64,000 nucleotides of DNA from Holophagaceae bacterium (GTDB taxonomy: Bacteria; Acidobacteriota; Holophagae; Holophagales; Holophagaceae): contig JAAXXS010000004.1 in the NCBI GenBank assembly GCA_013334395.1, forward strand, positions 1 through 64,000. The letters are read 5' to 3'. Within the stretch, counting starts at the first letter, position 1. Every line of letters starts with the position of its first letter. The notes beneath the pieces were generated by a model. The model was not told where the DNA came from, did no database searches, and saw only the letters and a list, made by a program, of their open reading frames with translations. Below, one piece after another: positions 20,562 through 29,817 of the stretch. The position numbers were made by a program, and so were the translations under genes.

Positions 20562-22166
20562 TCAGCGTGTCCCGGGTGGCCTCAGGAAGCGGGGCTTCTC
20601 TGGCGCGTTGGCGACGGCCTGGCCGAGGTCGAAGGCGAACTGGGCCTGCTGGACCATGCCCCGCAGATCCCAGGCGGGATCGTATTCATCCGTCACCTGG
20701 TGGTAGCGGGCGCCCATGGTGCCAGCCTTGGCCCGGAGGGCCTTGGGATCGCCGCCCAGGTAGTCCCTCCCGCCGCCGACCGAGAGGGCCGGGACGCCGG
20801 CTTGCACGAAGCTGTAGTGGTCGGAGCGGAAGTAGCCGCCGGCGGTGTCCGGGCGCGGTGAGGCCACGGTCAGCCCCTGGGTCTTGGCCAGGACGCGCCC
20901 TGTCTCCCCCAGGGTGCTGCGCTCACCGAAGGGCAGGCCGATGTCCCGGGTGGGGGCCACCCAGTTGAGGCTGTCCAGGTTGAGGTCCGCGGCGGTCTGG
21001 GCCAGGGGCCAGAGGGGCGCCGCGGCGTAGGCCCGGGAGCCCAGGAGCCCCTGCTCCTCCGCGCAGACGAACAGGAACATCTGGCTGCGCTTCGCGGGTC
21101 GGGCCACAGCCCCCTGGACCATGGTGAGCAAGGCCGCGCAGCCCGAGGCGTTGTCCACGGCGCCGTTGTAGATCGTGTCGGTCTCGTGGCCCGGATGGGT
21201 GTCCTGGGAGGGCGCGCTGCCCTTGCCCAGGTGGTCCCAGTGGGCGGAATAAATCACCAGCTCCTGCTTCAGCCCGGGGTCGGTGCCGAGCACCACGCCG
21301 GCCACGTTGAACTGCTCCACGGTCCGCACGGCGCTGACCAGGGTGCCCTTCAGGGTCAGGCCCAGGGGCACGGGGCGGAAGTCCCGGCGCTGGGCCTGGA
21401 CCCGCAGGGCGTCCAGATCCTGACCGCCGCGCTTCACCAGCGCCCGGGCTGCCTCCTCGGTCAGCCAGCCCTCAAGAGGTGGGCCCTCTGGCTCCTGGGC
21501 CAGGCGGAAGCGCTCGCCATCCCAGCCGTTCCGGACCACGGGCCAGCCGTAGCTGGCCGAGGCGGTGGTGTGGATCAGCAGCACCCCAGCGGCGCCATGC
21601 CGGGCGGCCATCTCGAACTTGGTGGTCCAGCGGCCGTAGATGCTGAGGTTCGGGCCGTCGAAGAGGCCGGGCTCTTCCGCCGTGGGGGCGGGTTCGTTCA
21701 CCAGCATAAGCAGCACCCTGCCGCGCACGTCCTGGCCCTTGAAGTCGTCCCAGCGGTTGTCGGCGGCGTCGATGCCGAAGCCCAGGAAGACCACGGGTGC
21801 GTCGAAGGTCTGCTCGGCCTTGGCCACGCCGGAGCCGAAGACGATCTCGGTACCGAAGGCCGGGGTGGAGCAGGCGTCCTCGCTCATGAAGCTGAGGGTG
21901 CTGCGGCCCACCAGGGTCCGCAGGCCCAGCAGGCTCACGGACTGGTGGTAGGACTTGCCCCGCGCGGGAACCGCGCCCAGCGCCTGCAGCTGGGTCTCCA
22001 GGTAGCGGACCGTGAGCTCGGCACCCCGCTGCCCGGTGCCCCGGCCTTCCAGCAGGTCATCGGCGAGGAAGGCCAGGTGGGCCCGCAGGGGGGCCTCCTG
22101 CACCTTGGGGGGCGCGGACTGGGCGACGAGGCTGGCGGCGACCAGAAAGGGCAGCAGGGCGCGCAT
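20562..22166 (-). CDS. Exported M28-family metallopeptidase
   Basis: This is a secreted zinc aminopeptidase/carboxypeptidase-like protein of 534 aa. It has a signal peptide (LLPFLVAASLVAQS), a PA-like insert (about 130-240, RVLLMLVNEPAP), and the M28 zinc ligands. The ligands are HWDHLG (about 330), the bridging Asp in NASGCAALL (about 359) and EEQGLLGS (about 392), with His in RSDHYSF near the end. It probably trims peptides in the periplasm or outside the cell. The gene ends five bases from the convergent pfk stop. Confidence 0.9.
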   Translation of the reverse strand: MRALLPFLVAASLVAQSAPPKVQEAPLRAHLAFLADDLLEGRGTGQRGAELTVRYLETQLQALGAVPARGKSYHQSVSLLGLRTLVGRSTLSFMSEDACSTPAFGTEIVFGSGVAKAEQTFDAPVVFLGFGIDAADNRWDDFKGQDVRGRVLLMLVNEPAPTAEEPGLFDGPNLSIYGRWTTKFEMAARHGAAGVLLIHTTASASYGWPVVRNGWDGERFRLAQEPEGPPLEGWLTEEAARALVKRGGQDLDALRVQAQRRDFRPVPLGLTLKGTLVSAVRTVEQFNVAGVVLGTDPGLKQELVIYSAHWDHLGKGSAPSQDTHPGHETDTIYNGAVDNASGCAALLTMVQGAVARPAKRSQMFLFVCAEEQGLLGSRAYAAAPLWPLAQTAADLNLDSLNWVAPTRDIGLPFGERSTLGETGRVLAKTQGLTVASPRPDTAGGYFRSDHYSFVQAGVPALSVGGGRDYLGGDPKALRAKAGTMGARYHQVTDEYDPAWDLRGMVQQAQFAFDLGQAVANAPEKPRFLRPPGTR

Positions 22167-22217
22167 GAGGACTCCGGGAGAGCCACATGTTACCTCGCAA
22201 GACGTGGCCTGGCCTGG

Positions 22218-22715
22218 TCAGATCGGCGTGGCGCCAGCGGGCAGGCTGACCCCGGCCACACCCGCCACCTTCGTGTTGGCCAGCAGCCTGCCACCGGTGC
22301 CAGGGCCGATGCCCAGCGCGGCACCTTGGCGGACGCCAGCCTCCGTGGTGGCGACGGTGGGCACCTTGATGGCAGCCATCCGCTGGATGAGGAAGGTGGC
22401 AGCGCTGCTCCCGTCCCCCACGACCCGGTCGCTGGCCAGGAGCAGTACTGCGTCGGGGTGTCGGCTGGCCAGGGTGCCGAGGGCCTTGCCCATGTCCTGG
22501 GGGCCCTTTACATCCACGATGAGCACCTTCATGCCCGGCAGGGAGCCGACAAGGGTGTCCAGGACGCCCTTGCTGCCAATGGCGTCGCACACGATGGCCA
22601 CCGTGGCCACGTGGGGCCAGGCGGCTCGCATGGCCTTGCCAATGGCGTCGTAGTCCCCGGCGAGCAGGGCGCAAGAGAAGAGGGCCGCGATGCCGAACCT
22701 GGCTGAAAGCCTCAT
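22218..22715 (-). CDS. Exported protein resembling ABC substrate-binding (ABC_sub_bind) C-terminal half
   Basis: This is a 165-aa protein with a signal peptide (MRLSARFGIAALFSCALLAG). One alpha/beta domain follows, with alternating strands such as ATVAIVCDAIG, MKVLIVDVKG and DAVLLLASD. A tail (TTEAGVRQGAALGIGPGTGG) recalls the second lobe of TrpX-like ABC substrate-binding proteins. It is only about half the length of such proteins, and no permease is nearby. Start ATG 22715 is preceded by AAGGAG. It is in line with the M28 gene 51 bases downstream. A perfect 14-bp palindrome lies about 100 bases upstream. Confidence 0.55.
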   Translation of the reverse strand: MRLSARFGIAALFSCALLAGDYDAIGKAMRAAWPHVATVAIVCDAIGSKGVLDTLVGSLPGMKVLIVDVKGPQDMGKALGTLASRHPDAVLLLASDRVVGDGSSAATFLIQRMAAIKVPTVATTEAGVRQGAALGIGPGTGGRLLANTKVAGVAGVSLPAGATPI

Positions 22716-22813
22716 GGGGTGCTCCTTGGGCCGTCCGAAGCCTCCCCAGGCCGACCTTGGGATTTCATCGGCCCCGTCCGGCTTTTTCATTAGCCCACCA
22801 GGTCTCTTGATTC

Positions 22814-22827
22814 TTGGACCGGTCCAA
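22814..22827. promoter_or_regulatory. Perfect palindrome TTGGACCGGTCCAA
   Basis: This fully self-complementary 14-mer lies in the gap between rsmE (stop at 22858) and the exported-protein gene that starts at 22715. It could be an operator for the latter gene. Confidence 0.3.
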
Positions 22828-22857
22828 CTCCCGAGGCGCCCGAGACTGGGCCGCCGG

Positions 22858-23583
22858 TCAGGGCCGCTGCAGGTCCGGCAGCTGGAACTGCACGGCCCCC
22901 AGGAGGGCCACCGGGGCGGTTACGGCGCGCAGGATGCTGCGGCCCAGGCTGACGGCCTGCCAGCCATGGGCGACCAGGGCTGCGAACTCCGGCTCGGTGA
23001 TGCCGCCCTCGGGACCACTGGTGAAGGCCAGGGCCTCGGCTCGAAGCGAGGGATTGCTCTGCCCCGTGGCGAGCTCGTAGGCCACCCACTTCTGGGGCGC
23101 CTCCCAGGTGAGCAGGGCCTCGAAGGCCATGGGGGGCCGCAGCTCCGGCAGGCGACTCCGGTGGCTCTGCTCGCAGGCGGACTGGATGAGCCGGGCCCAG
23201 CGCTCCATGCGGGCGGCGGTCTTGCCGGCGTCGAACTCACTGCGCGCGTAGACCACGGGCTGGACAAGGGTGACGCCCAGCTCCACCAGGGGCGGCAGCA
23301 GCTCGTCGAACAGGCTGAGCTGGGCCGGCAGCGGCAGGCAGGCCTGGAGCGCAAAGGGGGGTTCCCGGTCCTCATGCAGGGGCGCCACGAGGCGGGCCAC
23401 ACCGCGGGTCCGGTCCAGCTCCGCCAGGTCGGCCTTCCAGGGCTGGTCCCCCAGCACCACCTCGAGGGCGTCTCCGGCTTTGAGGCGCAGGGCCCGGAGG
23501 TGTCGCACGGCCTCACTTCCCAAAGGCACCGTGGTGTTTTCGGCGGCGGGGAGGGCGGCGAGGAAGAGGCGGGGGAGGCTCAC
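22858..23583 (-). CDS. rsmE: 16S rRNA (uracil1498-N3)-methyltransferase RsmE
   Basis: RsmE is a SPOUT-fold methyltransferase acting on U1498 of 16S rRNA. The 241-aa product has the PUA-like N-terminal region (LGSEAVRHLRALRLKAGDALEVV). It also has the SPOUT knot with SACEQSHRSRLPEL, the GPEGGITEPE loop and SLGRSILRAVTAP near the end. I start at GTG 23583 (VSLPRLFLA); an upstream ATG at 23655 would add a run atypical for the family. It is divergent from the TerC gene. Confidence 0.93.
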   Translation of the reverse strand: MSLPRLFLAALPAAENTTVPLGSEAVRHLRALRLKAGDALEVVLGDQPWKADLAELDRTRGVARLVAPLHEDREPPFALQACLPLPAQLSLFDELLPPLVELGVTLVQPVVYARSEFDAGKTAARMERWARLIQSACEQSHRSRLPELRPPMAFEALLTWEAPQKWVAYELATGQSNPSLRAEALAFTSGPEGGITEPEFAALVAHGWQAVSLGRSILRAVTAPVALLGAVQFQLPDLQRP

Positions 23584-23642
23584 CCGCTCATGATCCCACG
23601 GGGGCTTCCCTGATTCGATAAGCTGGATGCTCTGGAGGATTC

Positions 23643-24587
23643 TTGATCGACGCATTGCTTCAAGCTGCGCCCTGGTGGGCCTGGGTCGGGTTCCACGCCT
23701 TCGTGTTCCTCATGCTGGCACTGGATCTGGGGGTCTTCAACCGGCGCATCCACGCCCCGACGGTGCGGGAGGCGGCCATCTGGAGCGGCGTCTGGATCGG
23801 CCTCGCCCTCACCTTCAATGCCCTGATCTTCCAGGCCGAGGGCACCCAGAAGGGCCTGGAGTGGTTCACGGGCTATGTGCTCGAGAAGTCCCTGAGTGTG
23901 GACAACCTCTTCGTGTTCGTCCTGGTCTTCCAGAGCTTCCAGGTGGATCTGCGGCACCAGCATCGGGTGCTCTTCTGGGGCGTGCTGGGGGCCCTGCTGA
24001 TGCGCGCGGTCATGATCCTCGCGGGCACGGCCCTGCTGAACCGCTTCGAGTGGATGATGTACGTGTTCGGCGGGTTCCTGGTCTACACGGGCCTGAAGAT
24101 GCTGCTGGTGGAGGAGAAGGAGTCCAATCCCGCCCAGAGCCCCCTGGTCCGGGCCTTCAAGCGCGTGGTGCCCTATGACGAGAAGGCCGGACACACCCAC
24201 CTGCTGACGCGGCACGACGGACGGACCTTCGCCACGCCCATGCTGCTGGTCCTCCTCACCATCGAGGTGGCGGACCTGGTCTTTGCGGTGGACTCCATCC
24301 CGGCGGTGCTGGCGGTGACCCGGGATCCCTTCGTGGTCTACACCTCGAACATCTTCGCGATCCTCGGTCTGCGCAGCCTGTACTTCCTGCTGGCCAAGAT
24401 GATGGGCCGCTTCCACCGGCTCAAGACCGGGCTGGCCGTGGTGCTGGCCTTCGTGGGCGTCAAGATGTGCATCACCCACTGGCTCTCCATCCCTGTGCAG
24501 TACAGCCTCCTGGTCATTGCCGCCGTCCTGGCGGGAAGCGTCGTCGCCAGCCTGGCCTGGCCCGAGGAACATGGCGGGGCGAGCTGA
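23643..24587 (+). CDS. TerC/Alx family membrane protein
   Basis: This is a 314-aa integral membrane protein of the TerC family, whose Alx/MeeF-type members export manganese and protect newly made metalloenzymes. It has seven or more transmembrane segments and the paired acidic motifs SVDNLFVF (about residue 84) and FAVDSIPAVLAVT (about 215-225). The length and ending fit Alx. The start is TTG. I looked for a yybP-ykoY manganese riboswitch upstream and saw none in the short gap. Its stop overlaps the ribF start (TGATG), so the two are coupled. Confidence 0.88.
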   Translation: MIDALLQAAPWWAWVGFHAFVFLMLALDLGVFNRRIHAPTVREAAIWSGVWIGLALTFNALIFQAEGTQKGLEWFTGYVLEKSLSVDNLFVFVLVFQSFQVDLRHQHRVLFWGVLGALLMRAVMILAGTALLNRFEWMMYVFGGFLVYTGLKMLLVEEKESNPAQSPLVRAFKRVVPYDEKAGHTHLLTRHDGRTFATPMLLVLLTIEVADLVFAVDSIPAVLAVTRDPFVVYTSNIFAILGLRSLYFLLAKMMGRFHRLKTGLAVVLAFVGVKMCITHWLSIPVQYSLLVIAAVLAGSVVASLAWPEEHGGAS

Positions 24588-25522
24588 TGGAGGTCTGGCG
24601 TCATGCCCTGGAGAACGCCCCGGCCTCGGGTCCTTTTGTTCTGACCCTGGGTACCTTTGACGGGGTCCACGCGGGGCACCGGGAGCTGCTCCACGCGGCG
24701 GCGAGCCGCGCCCGGGCCGAGGGCCACCGGGCGGCGGTGGTGACCTTTGATCCCCATCCCGCAGTGGTCGTGGCGCCCCAGCGGCGGCCCAAGCTGCTGA
24801 TGACCCTGGAACAGCGGCTGGCGGCCTTCGAGGCCGAGCACATGGACCTGGCCTGGGTGATCCCCTTCAGCCGCGCGTTCTCCGAGTTGGAGCCCCGGGC
24901 CTTCCTCGACAAGCTGCGCCAGATCCTGTCGCCGGTGGAGGTGCATGTGGGCCGGGCCTTCTGCTTCGGCCGGGACCGGAGCGGCAACGTGGCGACCCTG
25001 GAGTCCTGGGGTGCGGACCACGGCTGCCAGGTGCACACCCTGGCCCTCCGGGCCCCGGACGGGGGCCGGCTCTCCAGCACCCGGATCCGGGAGGCCCTGG
25101 ATGAGGGCGATGTCACCGCGGCGGCGGCCTTCCTGGGCCACCCCTATGCCCTGACCGGGGTGGTGGTGGAGGGCGACCGCCGGGGCCGGCACCTGGGGTT
25201 TCCCACGGCCAACCTCGACTGGGAGCAGGAGCAGCTGCCGGCCTTTGGCGTCTATGTGACGGAAGCGGTCCTCCCTCACCACGGGGGCGCCCACCTGGGG
25301 CTCACCAACGTGGGTGAGAAGCCCACCTTCGACGGCCAGCGGCTCACGGTGGAGACCCACCTGCCGGGCTTCCAGGAGGATCTCTACGGCGCGCGCATGG
25401 AGGTGCGGTTCCTCCATCGCATCCGCGGAGAAGCCCGGTTCGAGACCGTGGATGAGCTGCGGGCGCAGATCAGCCGGGATGTGGAGGCGGGCCAAGCCTG
25501 GTGGCAGGCCTGGAAGGACTGA
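24587..25522 (+). CDS. ribF: Bifunctional riboflavin kinase/FAD synthetase RibF
   Basis: RibF turns riboflavin into FMN and then FAD. The 311-aa product has the nucleotidyltransferase domain (TLGTFDGVHAGHRELL about residue 20, SSTRIREAL about 165). The riboflavin kinase domain follows (about 185-305; GDRRGRHLGFPTANLD and VSFDG-equivalent GEKPTFDG). The ATG at 24587 overlaps the TerC stop. The kinase end is complete. Confidence 0.95.
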   Translation: MEVWRHALENAPASGPFVLTLGTFDGVHAGHRELLHAAASRARAEGHRAAVVTFDPHPAVVVAPQRRPKLLMTLEQRLAAFEAEHMDLAWVIPFSRAFSELEPRAFLDKLRQILSPVEVHVGRAFCFGRDRSGNVATLESWGADHGCQVHTLALRAPDGGRLSSTRIREALDEGDVTAAAAFLGHPYALTGVVVEGDRRGRHLGFPTANLDWEQEQLPAFGVYVTEAVLPHHGGAHLGLTNVGEKPTFDGQRLTVETHLPGFQEDLYGARMEVRFLHRIRGEARFETVDELRAQISRDVEAGQAWWQAWKD

Positions 25523-25723
25523 CTAGCTGGCGACGGCGACGCGCCAGCGGGTGAGGGGGCGTTCCGCCAGGTCCCAGATCTGCATGCCCAGGGGCAGCCG
25601 GGTCACGCCCAGGCGGCGCCGGATGATGGCCTTGGCGGTGTCCAGGCTATCGGCCTCGATGGGGCCGTATTCCATGAAGTAGCCGCTGAACTTGTAGGCG
25701 AAACTGCGAATTTCGGTCCGCAT
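25523..25723 (-). CDS. Small hypothetical protein with its own strong promoter
   Basis: This 66-aa basic protein (MRTEIRSFAYKFSGYFMEYG) ends RPLTRWRVAVAS. It has no recognised domain. I start at ATG 25723, which has GGAG six bases upstream. A near-consensus sigma-70 promoter directs a leader of about 20 bases. It is convergent with ribF, and its stop directly abuts the ribF end. Confidence 0.6.
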   Translation of the reverse strand: MRTEIRSFAYKFSGYFMEYGPIEADSLDTAKAIIRRRLGVTRLPLGMQIWDLAERPLTRWRVAVAS

Positions 25724-25749
25724 GGGGGCTCCGTTTGTCCCTTTCACCC

Positions 25750-25778
25750 AGTATTCGTCTTTTTTTCGTGTGTGTCAA
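25750..25778 (-). promoter_or_regulatory. Near-consensus sigma-70 promoter for the 66-aa gene
   Basis: On the minus strand TTGACA (25778-25773) is followed after exactly 17 bases by AATACT (25755-25750). It lies about 27 bases before the ATG. The A-rich spacer also makes an inverted repeat with downstream DNA (TTTTTCGTGT/ACACGAAAAA). Confidence 0.7.
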
Positions 25779-25885
25779 GGCCGGACACGAAAAAGGTTTC
25801 GGGGCGGGAGGGCTGACGTGCCTCCAGTCTGCCGCCGGCCCCTGGACAGAGGCTGTCCAATCCAGCCCCCTTGGGAGGACCGGGC

Positions 25886-26548
25886 TCAGCGCTCCCGGCG
25901 GTCTCCCACGACCACGGCGGGCACCCCCGCGACGATGGCCCACTCGGGGACATCCCGCGTCACCACCGCGCCCATGGCCACCACGGCGTGGTCGCCGATG
26001 TTGACGCCGTCCGTGACGCCGGCATTGGCGCCGATCCAGACATCCCGGCCGATGCGGATCCCCCGGGAGCGCACGGGCTGGTCCTTGAGGTCGCGGTCGG
26101 GCTTCAGCCCGTGGTCGAAGGCGTAGAGGGCGGCGCCGCTGGCGATGCGGGTGCCGTCGCCGATGTGGAGGCCCTTGCGGCCCCCATCGAGCCGCGCACC
26201 GGCGTTGACGCTGACATCGTTGCCCAGGGTGAGCGGCCCATGGAGGAAGGCCTGGGCCGCCACGGCGCAGCGGTCCCCCAGGACGACGGCGCGGCCGGGT
26301 TCGCCGAAGATGGCCGCATCCGGGGCGATGAAGCAGCCCTCCCCCAGCTCGACGGTCTCCTGGGCCCGCAGCAGGGCCTGCACCTCGGCCTGCCAGGCCT
26401 GGGCCCAGCCCTGGTGCCGGGGCTTCAAGGCGAAGTAGAGCCAGGGCATCCAGGCGAGGCGGCGCTGGTGCTGTTCCCGCAGGGCCGCGAGCCTCGCCGG
26501 GTCCGGTGGAGGGGTGGGGCTGAGGCGGGGTGGCTTCGGGACAGGCAT
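25886..26548 (-). CDS. Hexapeptide-repeat acyltransferase
   Basis: This is a 220-aa left-handed beta-helix transferase of the maltose/galactoside O-acetyltransferase type. Hexapeptide turns run from about residue 75 to 210, including [23 protein letters not shown] in part. The catalytic-type His lies in AFDHGL (about 143). The N-terminal helical part ([17 protein letters not shown]) is longer than in the shortest members. It probably acetylates a sugar or cell-surface precursor; the acceptor is unknown. It stands alone. Confidence 0.8.
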   Translation of the reverse strand: MPVPKPPRLSPTPPPDPARLAALREQHQRRLAWMPWLYFALKPRHQGWAQAWQAEVQALLRAQETVELGEGCFIAPDAAIFGEPGRAVVLGDRCAVAAQAFLHGPLTLGNDVSVNAGARLDGGRKGLHIGDGTRIASGAALYAFDHGLKPDRDLKDQPVRSRGIRIGRDVWIGANAGVTDGVNIGDHAVVAMGAVVTRDVPEWAIVAGVPAVVVGDRRER

Positions 26549-26576
26549 GCCGACATGGTAGCGGCAGCCGGGGCGG

Positions 26577-27116
26577 CTACTTGAGGGCGGCTTCCAGAGC
26601 GGCCCTCAGCTCGGCGCTGTCGGGAGCCACCTTGCTGGGGAAGGCCTGGAGGACCTGGCCGTCCTTGCCGACCAGGTATTTGTGGAAGTTCCAGGCCGGC
26701 TCCCCGTTCCGGGCTGTGAGGAACTGGTAGACCGGGGCCTGACGGGGCCCTTTGACTTCCACCTTCTCGAAGAGCGGGAAGGTCACGCCGTAGTTCTTCT
26801 GGCAGAAGGCCTGGATCTGGGAGGCGCCGCCGGGTTCCTGGGCGCCGAACTGGTTGCAGGGAAAGCCCAGGACGACCAGGCCGCGGTCCCTGTAGTCGGT
26901 GTAGAGCTTTTGTAGCCCCGCGTACTGGGGGGTGTAGCCGCACTCGCTGGCCACGTTGACGGCCAGGACCACCTTGCCCCGGTAGGCGGCCAGGGGCTGG
27001 GGCTTCCCGTCCAGGGTGGCGAGGGTGATCTCGTGCAGGCTCATGGGGACCTTCCTTTCAGCGGCGGGCAGGGACAAGCACAGGGCGAGGAGGGCGGGGA
27101 TCGGGCTGGGGCGCAT
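26577..27116 (-). CDS. Exported glutathione peroxidase family protein
   Basis: This is a 179-aa thiol peroxidase of the GPx fold with an N-terminal signal peptide ([16 protein letters not shown]), so it should act in the periplasm. The catalytic Cys is in [12 protein letters not shown], the [13 protein letters not shown] motif carries the resolving-type Cys and Gln, and the Trp is in [10 protein letters not shown]. It uses Cys, not selenocysteine. Such bacterial enzymes generally use thioredoxin. It is convergent to nothing and divergent from the PAS kinase gene. Confidence 0.9.
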   Translation of the reverse strand: MRPSPIPALLALCLSLPAAERKVPMSLHEITLATLDGKPQPLAAYRGKVVLAVNVASECGYTPQYAGLQKLYTDYRDRGLVVLGFPCNQFGAQEPGGASQIQAFCQKNYGVTFPLFEKVEVKGPRQAPVYQFLTARNGEPAWNFHKYLVGKDGQVLQAFPSKVAPDSAELRAALEAALK

Positions 27117-27295
27117 GAAGCCTCCGGGGGCGGTTCCTTGGTTGCCGGTGGCGGGCCGGGCGTTCCAAGCCGAAGCGTTGGGTCCTGGCCAGGTCCTGCC
27201 AGGGTAATGACGGGTCTCCCTGAAACAAAAGAGTTAGGGGGGATCTGACGAAGGAGGACTTGGGCCCCAGATTCCACTGGACCAGAGGCCACCCC

Positions 27296-28660
27296 ATGCC
27301 CGGAGCTCGCCAGAACTCGCCGGAAGCACCCCCGGTCGCCACCACGGGCGCCCTCCGTGTGGCGATCCTCTACGCCGGGTTCTCGGGGCTCTGGATCCTG
27401 CTGTCCGATCGGGGGGTGGAGGCCCTGACCCTGCAGCCGGCGACCATGACACTCCTGAGCATCCTCAAGGGATGGGTCTTCGTGGCGGTGACCGCAGCCC
27501 TGCTCTTTGTCACGGTGAAGCGGCTGGTGGCCAGCGTGGCGAGCCGGGAGGCCAAGCTGCAGACCCTCATCCACGCCATTCCGGACCTGGTGTGGCTGAA
27601 GAGTCCCGAGGGGATCTACCTCGGCTGCAACCGGGCCTTCGAGCGCATGTGCGGTGTCCGCGAGGCGGAGCTGCTCGGTCTCACGGACCACGACCTGTTC
27701 TCCCAGGAGCAGGCGGACTTCTTCCAGCAGAACGACCTGGAAGCCATCGCGGCGGGGACCACCCGGGACAGCGAGGAGTGGGTCACCCAGGTCGAGACGG
27801 GCCACCGGATCCAGCTGGAGGTCCTCAAGACGCCCATCCATGACGCCAGCGGGACGCTCATCGGGGTGCTGGGCATCGGCCGGGACATCACCGAGCACCG
27901 CCGCCTCGTGGCGGAGCGGATAAGGCTCGAGGCCCGGCTGAGCCAGGCTGAGAAGATGGAGGTGGTGGGCCGCTTCGCGGGCGGCGTGGCGCATGACTAC
28001 AACAACATGCTGACCGTGATCCTCGCGAACGCCGACCTGGCCCTGGAAAAGCTGGACGCAGTGCAGTCCGGACGCAAGCACCTGCAGGAGATCCAGCGGG
28101 CCGCCCGCCACTCGACGGACCTCACCCAGCAGCTGCTCGCCTTCGCCCGCCAGCAGCCCGTGGCCCCCCGCCTGGTGGACCTCAACGAGGCTGTGACGGG
28201 CCTTCTGGAGGTGCTGGGCCGGCTGGTGGGACCCGATATTCACGTGGTCTGGATACCCGGCCCCGACCTCTGGAGGGTCCAGGTGGACCCCACCCAGCTC
28301 GACCAGGTGCTGACGAACCTGCTCGTGAACGCCCGGGACGCCATGGGCGGTCCCGGGCGGCTCGATGTCGCGACCTCAAACCGCACCCTCCTGGAGGCGG
28401 ACTGCGCGGATCTGGCCGACCTCGTGCCGGGTGACCACGTCTGTCTGAGCGTGACGGACAGCGGCTGCGGCATGGCGCCCGAAGTGGTGGCGCGGATCTT
28501 CGAGCCCTTCTTCACCACCAAGGCCCCAGGCAAGGGCACGGGGCTGGGCCTGGCCATGGTCCACAGCGCCGTGAGGCAGAACCACGGCGCCATCCGGGTC
28601 GAGAGCGAGCTCGGCCGAGGCACCTGCTTCAAGATCTTCCTGCCGCGGGCGCTGGCCTGA
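27296..28660 (+). CDS. Membrane PAS sensor histidine kinase (no receiver)
   Basis: This 454-aa sensor has two transmembrane segments (about residues 20-38 and 55-80). A PAS domain follows (about 88-205, ending IGVLGIGRDITEHRR). The HisKA box has the phospho-acceptor in GGVAHDYNNML, and the HATPase has N box LVNARDAMG, DSGCGM, FEPFFTTK and GKGTGLGLAMV. All kinase motifs are intact. No receiver or cognate regulator is adjacent. I prefer ATG 27296; a TTG at 27260 with AAGGAGG very close upstream is an alternative. The ligand is unknown. Confidence 0.9.
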   Translation: MPGARQNSPEAPPVATTGALRVAILYAGFSGLWILLSDRGVEALTLQPATMTLLSILKGWVFVAVTAALLFVTVKRLVASVASREAKLQTLIHAIPDLVWLKSPEGIYLGCNRAFERMCGVREAELLGLTDHDLFSQEQADFFQQNDLEAIAAGTTRDSEEWVTQVETGHRIQLEVLKTPIHDASGTLIGVLGIGRDITEHRRLVAERIRLEARLSQAEKMEVVGRFAGGVAHDYNNMLTVILANADLALEKLDAVQSGRKHLQEIQRAARHSTDLTQQLLAFARQQPVAPRLVDLNEAVTGLLEVLGRLVGPDIHVVWIPGPDLWRVQVDPTQLDQVLTNLLVNARDAMGGPGRLDVATSNRTLLEADCADLADLVPGDHVCLSVTDSGCGMAPEVVARIFEPFFTTKAPGKGTGLGLAMVHSAVRQNHGAIRVESELGRGTCFKIFLPRALA

Positions 28661-28672
28661 GCGCGGGCCGGC

Positions 28673-29803
28673 CTACTTCCGGAGCTTGAGCAGGTCCAGC
28701 ACGATGACCAGGGCCATGAGGGAGGCCAGCAGCAGGAAGCCGCCCGTGAGGATCTTTTCCTTCAGCTCGATGGTGAGGTCCTTGCGGCGCAGTTTCTCGA
28801 AGGTGAGCAGGGCCATGTGGCCCCCGTCCAGGGCGGGAATGGGCAGGGCGTTCAGGATGGCCAGCTGCAGGCTGATGGCGCCGCACATGAAGAGGAAGAC
28901 GTCCCAGCCGGTCTTGGCCGCCCGGCTGCCCTGGCGGATGATGCCGATGGGCCCGGCCACCTCGGCGCTGCGCGCCTGGAAGCTGACGAGCCGCTTGAGG
29001 AAGCCCAGCACCTGGCCGCTCATGCGCCAGGAGGTGGTCACGGCGAAGCGGCCGCCCACCAGGAAGTCGCCGGGACGGTAGGCCCGGCGCTCCAGGGGGA
29101 GGGGCATGGGCATGGGCATGAAGCCCAGGCGTCCCTTGCCGCCATCCAGGCGCGGGGTGAGGGGCAGGTCCAGGGGCTTGCCCTCCCGGGTGATCAGGAA
29201 CGGCACGGCTTCCCCGGGGTGGGCCTGGATGAAGCTCACGGCCTCCTCCCACGGGGAGCCGGGAAACCTGAGGGCGCCAATGCCGCGCAGCTCGTCGCCG
29301 ACCTTGAGGCCGCCTTGTTCCGCCGCGCCGCCCGGGACCACCTCGATGACGGTCCAGGATTCCTGGATCTTGGTCACCCGGGCCTGGTCGGCGCCTACGA
29401 AGGTGAACAGGATGAGGGTGGTCAGCAGGTTGGCCAGGATGCCCCCGCTGTAGAACAGCATCCGCTTCCCGTAGGGCTGCTTCAGGAAGCCGTGGGGATC
29501 CTCGGCGCCGGGTTCCTCGGGGTTGAAGCCCGCCAGCTTCACATAGCCGCCCAGGGGCAGCAGGCGCAGGCAGACATCGGTCTCCCGCCACTGGAACCCG
29601 ACGAGGCGGAGTCCGAAGCCCAGGGAGAAGGACTCTACGGGCATCCCCATGTACTTGGCCGCCAGGAAGTGGCCGCCCTCATGCAGGAAGATCAGGCCCC
29701 CCAGCATGACCACGGGGCCCCAGAACCCGACCCCTGGCAGCTTGAAGGCCACGAGGGACAGGATGGCGAAGCTCAGGACGTAAGACAGGCGAAAGCGATA
29801 CAT
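28673..29803 (-). CDS. rseP: Site-2 zinc metalloprotease RseP
   Basis: RseP is an intramembrane protease that cleaves anti-sigma factors and remnant signal peptides. The 376-aa product has the HExxH zinc motif in FLHEGGHFLAAKY (about residue 46) and a PDZ domain (about 135-210). The second catalytic motif is NALPIPALDGGH (about 312). It has four transmembrane segments. It is the last gene of the uppS-cdsA-dxr-rseP run, 14 bases after dxr. I start at ATG 29803. Confidence 0.94.
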   Translation of the reverse strand: MYRFRLSYVLSFAILSLVAFKLPGVGFWGPVVMLGGLIFLHEGGHFLAAKYMGMPVESFSLGFGLRLVGFQWRETDVCLRLLPLGGYVKLAGFNPEEPGAEDPHGFLKQPYGKRMLFYSGGILANLLTTLILFTFVGADQARVTKIQESWTVIEVVPGGAAEQGGLKVGDELRGIGALRFPGSPWEEAVSFIQAHPGEAVPFLITREGKPLDLPLTPRLDGGKGRLGFMPMPMPLPLERRAYRPGDFLVGGRFAVTTSWRMSGQVLGFLKRLVSFQARSAEVAGPIGIIRQGSRAAKTGWDVFLFMCGAISLQLAILNALPIPALDGGHMALLTFEKLRRKDLTIELKEKILTGGFLLLASLMALVIVLDLLKLRK

Positions 29804-29817
29804 GGACACCCGGAGGA

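Noticed and set aside
23584-23642. yybP-ykoY manganese riboswitch before the TerC gene
   Set aside because: The gap to rsmE is only about 60 bases and shows none of the conserved paired elements.
25764-25796. Terminator from the TTTTTCGTGT/ACACGAAAAA inverted repeat
   Set aside because: The Ts come before and the As after the stem, the reverse of a terminator. The repeat overlaps a near-consensus promoter instead.
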